A DNA stretch of 64,000 nt, from positions 105,931-169,930 of the forward strand of contig NZ_FOLV01000007.1 of NCBI RefSeq assembly GCF_900112415.1. Direction: 5' to 3'. The stretch comes from Bacillus sp. 491mf (GTDB lineage: Bacteria > Bacillota > Bacilli > Bacillales > Bacillaceae_G). The notes below the pieces were generated by a model. It did not search any database and was not told the DNA's origin. It was given only the letters and a program-made list of their open reading frames with translations. Positions 63,375-64,000 of this stretch are shown here, one piece after another (within the stretch, counting starts at the first letter, position 1; each line of letters starts with the position of its first letter). A program made the translations under genes and the position numbers.

Positions 63375-64000
63375 TTGAAAATTCATATCGTACAAAAAGG
63401 GGATACCCTTTGGAAAATTGCAAAAAAGTACGAGGTAGATTTTGAAGCGTTAAAAAAAGTGAATACACAGCTCAGTAATCCAGACTTAATTATGCCTGGC
63501 ATGAAAATTAAAGTACCAACTAACAGTATTCCAATTAAAAAAAATCCAGGTGCTGGTTCAGTCCCTCCAAAAGAATATGTAAAAGAAGTGCAGCAAAAGG
63601 AATTTCCAGTAGCGCCGAAACCTCTTGGTATAGAAGAAGAGGAAGAAATGGCTCAGCAAGCTGGGCCAATTACAGAACAGCCAGCAGCGCAAATGCCCCA
63701 GAAGGAAATGCAAGTAAAACCGCAAAAGGAAGTGCAAAAAGAGCAGCCTATACAAAAAGAAGTGCAAAAGGAGCAACCGATACAAAAAGAGAAGCCGGTG
63801 GAAAAACAACCTATTATTGAAAAGAAACCAATTGTCGAAAAGCAACCGACTGTTAGCAAAGTGGAAAAACAAAAAGAGAGTACGAAATTTTCCGTAAACA
63901 TTTTACCACAGCCGCCGCAACCACCAGTCAAACCAGCGAAGGAATATAAAATTGCAGATATCATAAAAAAGGGGAGTAATTTAATTGCTCCGCAAGTGAA
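63375..64000 (+). CDS. safA: SafA/ExsA spore coat assembly protein (partial, N-terminus)
   Basis: Starts at TTG 63375 behind GGAGGGGG; 208 codons are in the window and the gene runs off the right edge. An N-terminal LysM domain (residues about 2-48: IHIVQKGDTLWKIAKKY) binds spore peptidoglycan. A Gln/Lys/Glu/Pro-rich low-complexity region follows, with imperfect repeats around residues 120-160 (KEVQKEQPIQ twice, then KPIVEKQP types). SafA is recruited by SpoVID in B. subtilis; the cereus-group version, ExsA, is a longer repeat-rich protein needed for coat and exosporium attachment. Which form this is depends on the missing C-terminus. Confidence 0.88.
   Translation, partial: MKIHIVQKGDTLWKIAKKYEVDFEALKKVNTQLSNPDLIMPGMKIKVPTNSIPIKKNPGAGSVPPKEYVKEVQQKEFPVAPKPLGIEEEEEMAQQAGPITEQPAAQMPQKEMQVKPQKEVQKEQPIQKEVQKEQPIQKEKPVEKQPIIEKKPIVEKQPTVSKVEKQKESTKFSVNILPQPPQPPVKPAKEYKIADIIKKGSNLIAPQV

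Noticed and set aside
63720-63850. CRISPR-like repeats in the SafA gene
   Set aside because: The repeats are codon-phased, irregular and inside an open frame; there are no constant-length spacers.
63558-63964. Minus-strand hydrophobic ORFs opposite the SafA repeats
   Set aside because: They are shadows of the Lys/Gln/Pro-rich coding sequence and show only low-complexity Leu/Phe or Cys/Ser.

Overview
The window is chromosomal DNA of a low-GC, endospore-forming Firmicute and fits the Bacillus cereus group. Gene order follows the B. subtilis gerM-rph-tRNA-tig-clpX-lonB-lonA-ysxC-hemAXCDBL-spoVID-ysxE-valS-folC-spoIIB-maf-radC-mreBCD-minCD-spoIVFAB-rplU-prp-rpmA-spo0B-obg-pheA-niaR/nifS-nadBCA-safA backbone. 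Several proteins (HemA, MinC, NadA, NadB, MreC) look cereus-group-like from memory but not identical to B. cereus sensu stricto, so a divergent member is possible. No search was run.

Layout: 1-2950 is a leftward nitrite-reductase operon (nasD, nasE, start of the sirohaem methyltransferase gene) behind a perfect Fnr-type box. 3083-6137 holds gerM, rph, the XTP pyrophosphatase and a phosphodiesterase. 6171-9300 is a small accessory stretch: a tRNA-Gly/tRNA-Arg pair, a zinc-ribbon protein, a PH-domain protein, a PD-(D/E)XK nuclease-like protein and two tiny ORFs. 9477-27546 is proteostasis (tig, clpX, lonB, lonA, ysxC), then the haem operon with a perfect Per box, then spoVID-ysxE. 28000-32354 is T-box-controlled valS plus folC. 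32511-44996 is spoIIB, maf, radC, mreBCD, minCD and spoIVFAB. 45060-49464 is an RNase E/G protein, the L21/Prp/L27 cluster, spo0B and obg. 49611-56106 is a Bce-like two-component system with one ABC ATPase and two paralogous permeases. 56204-63145 is pheA, a MOSC protein and the NAD regulon (niaR-nifS divergent from nadBCA). The window ends inside the safA/exsA LysM coat gene.

The most unusual content is three RNA introns inside conserved host genes. (1) tRNA-Arg(UCU) at 6314-6675 is cut inside its anticodon (between U34 and C35) by a 288-nt ORF-less group I intron with recognisable P1, P10, P2, P7, P8 and P9 pairings. (2,3) radC (34415-39107) is split into three exons by two group II introns. 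The first (2534 nt) encodes a full reverse transcriptase/HNH protein and interrupts the JAMM metal-binding motif. The second (1481 nt) has lost its RT core but keeps an HNH domain and domain V. Joining the inferred exons gives exactly 678 nt, an intact 225-residue RadC. A stand-alone protein resembling the PD-(D/E)XK nucleases of group I introns lies about 1.7 kb from the tRNA intron, but any link is speculative.

Also notable are a three-copy family of terminator-like repeats (two after hemL, one after spoIIB), a long structured leader before tig, and a candidate NiaR operator between niaR-nifS and nadBCA.
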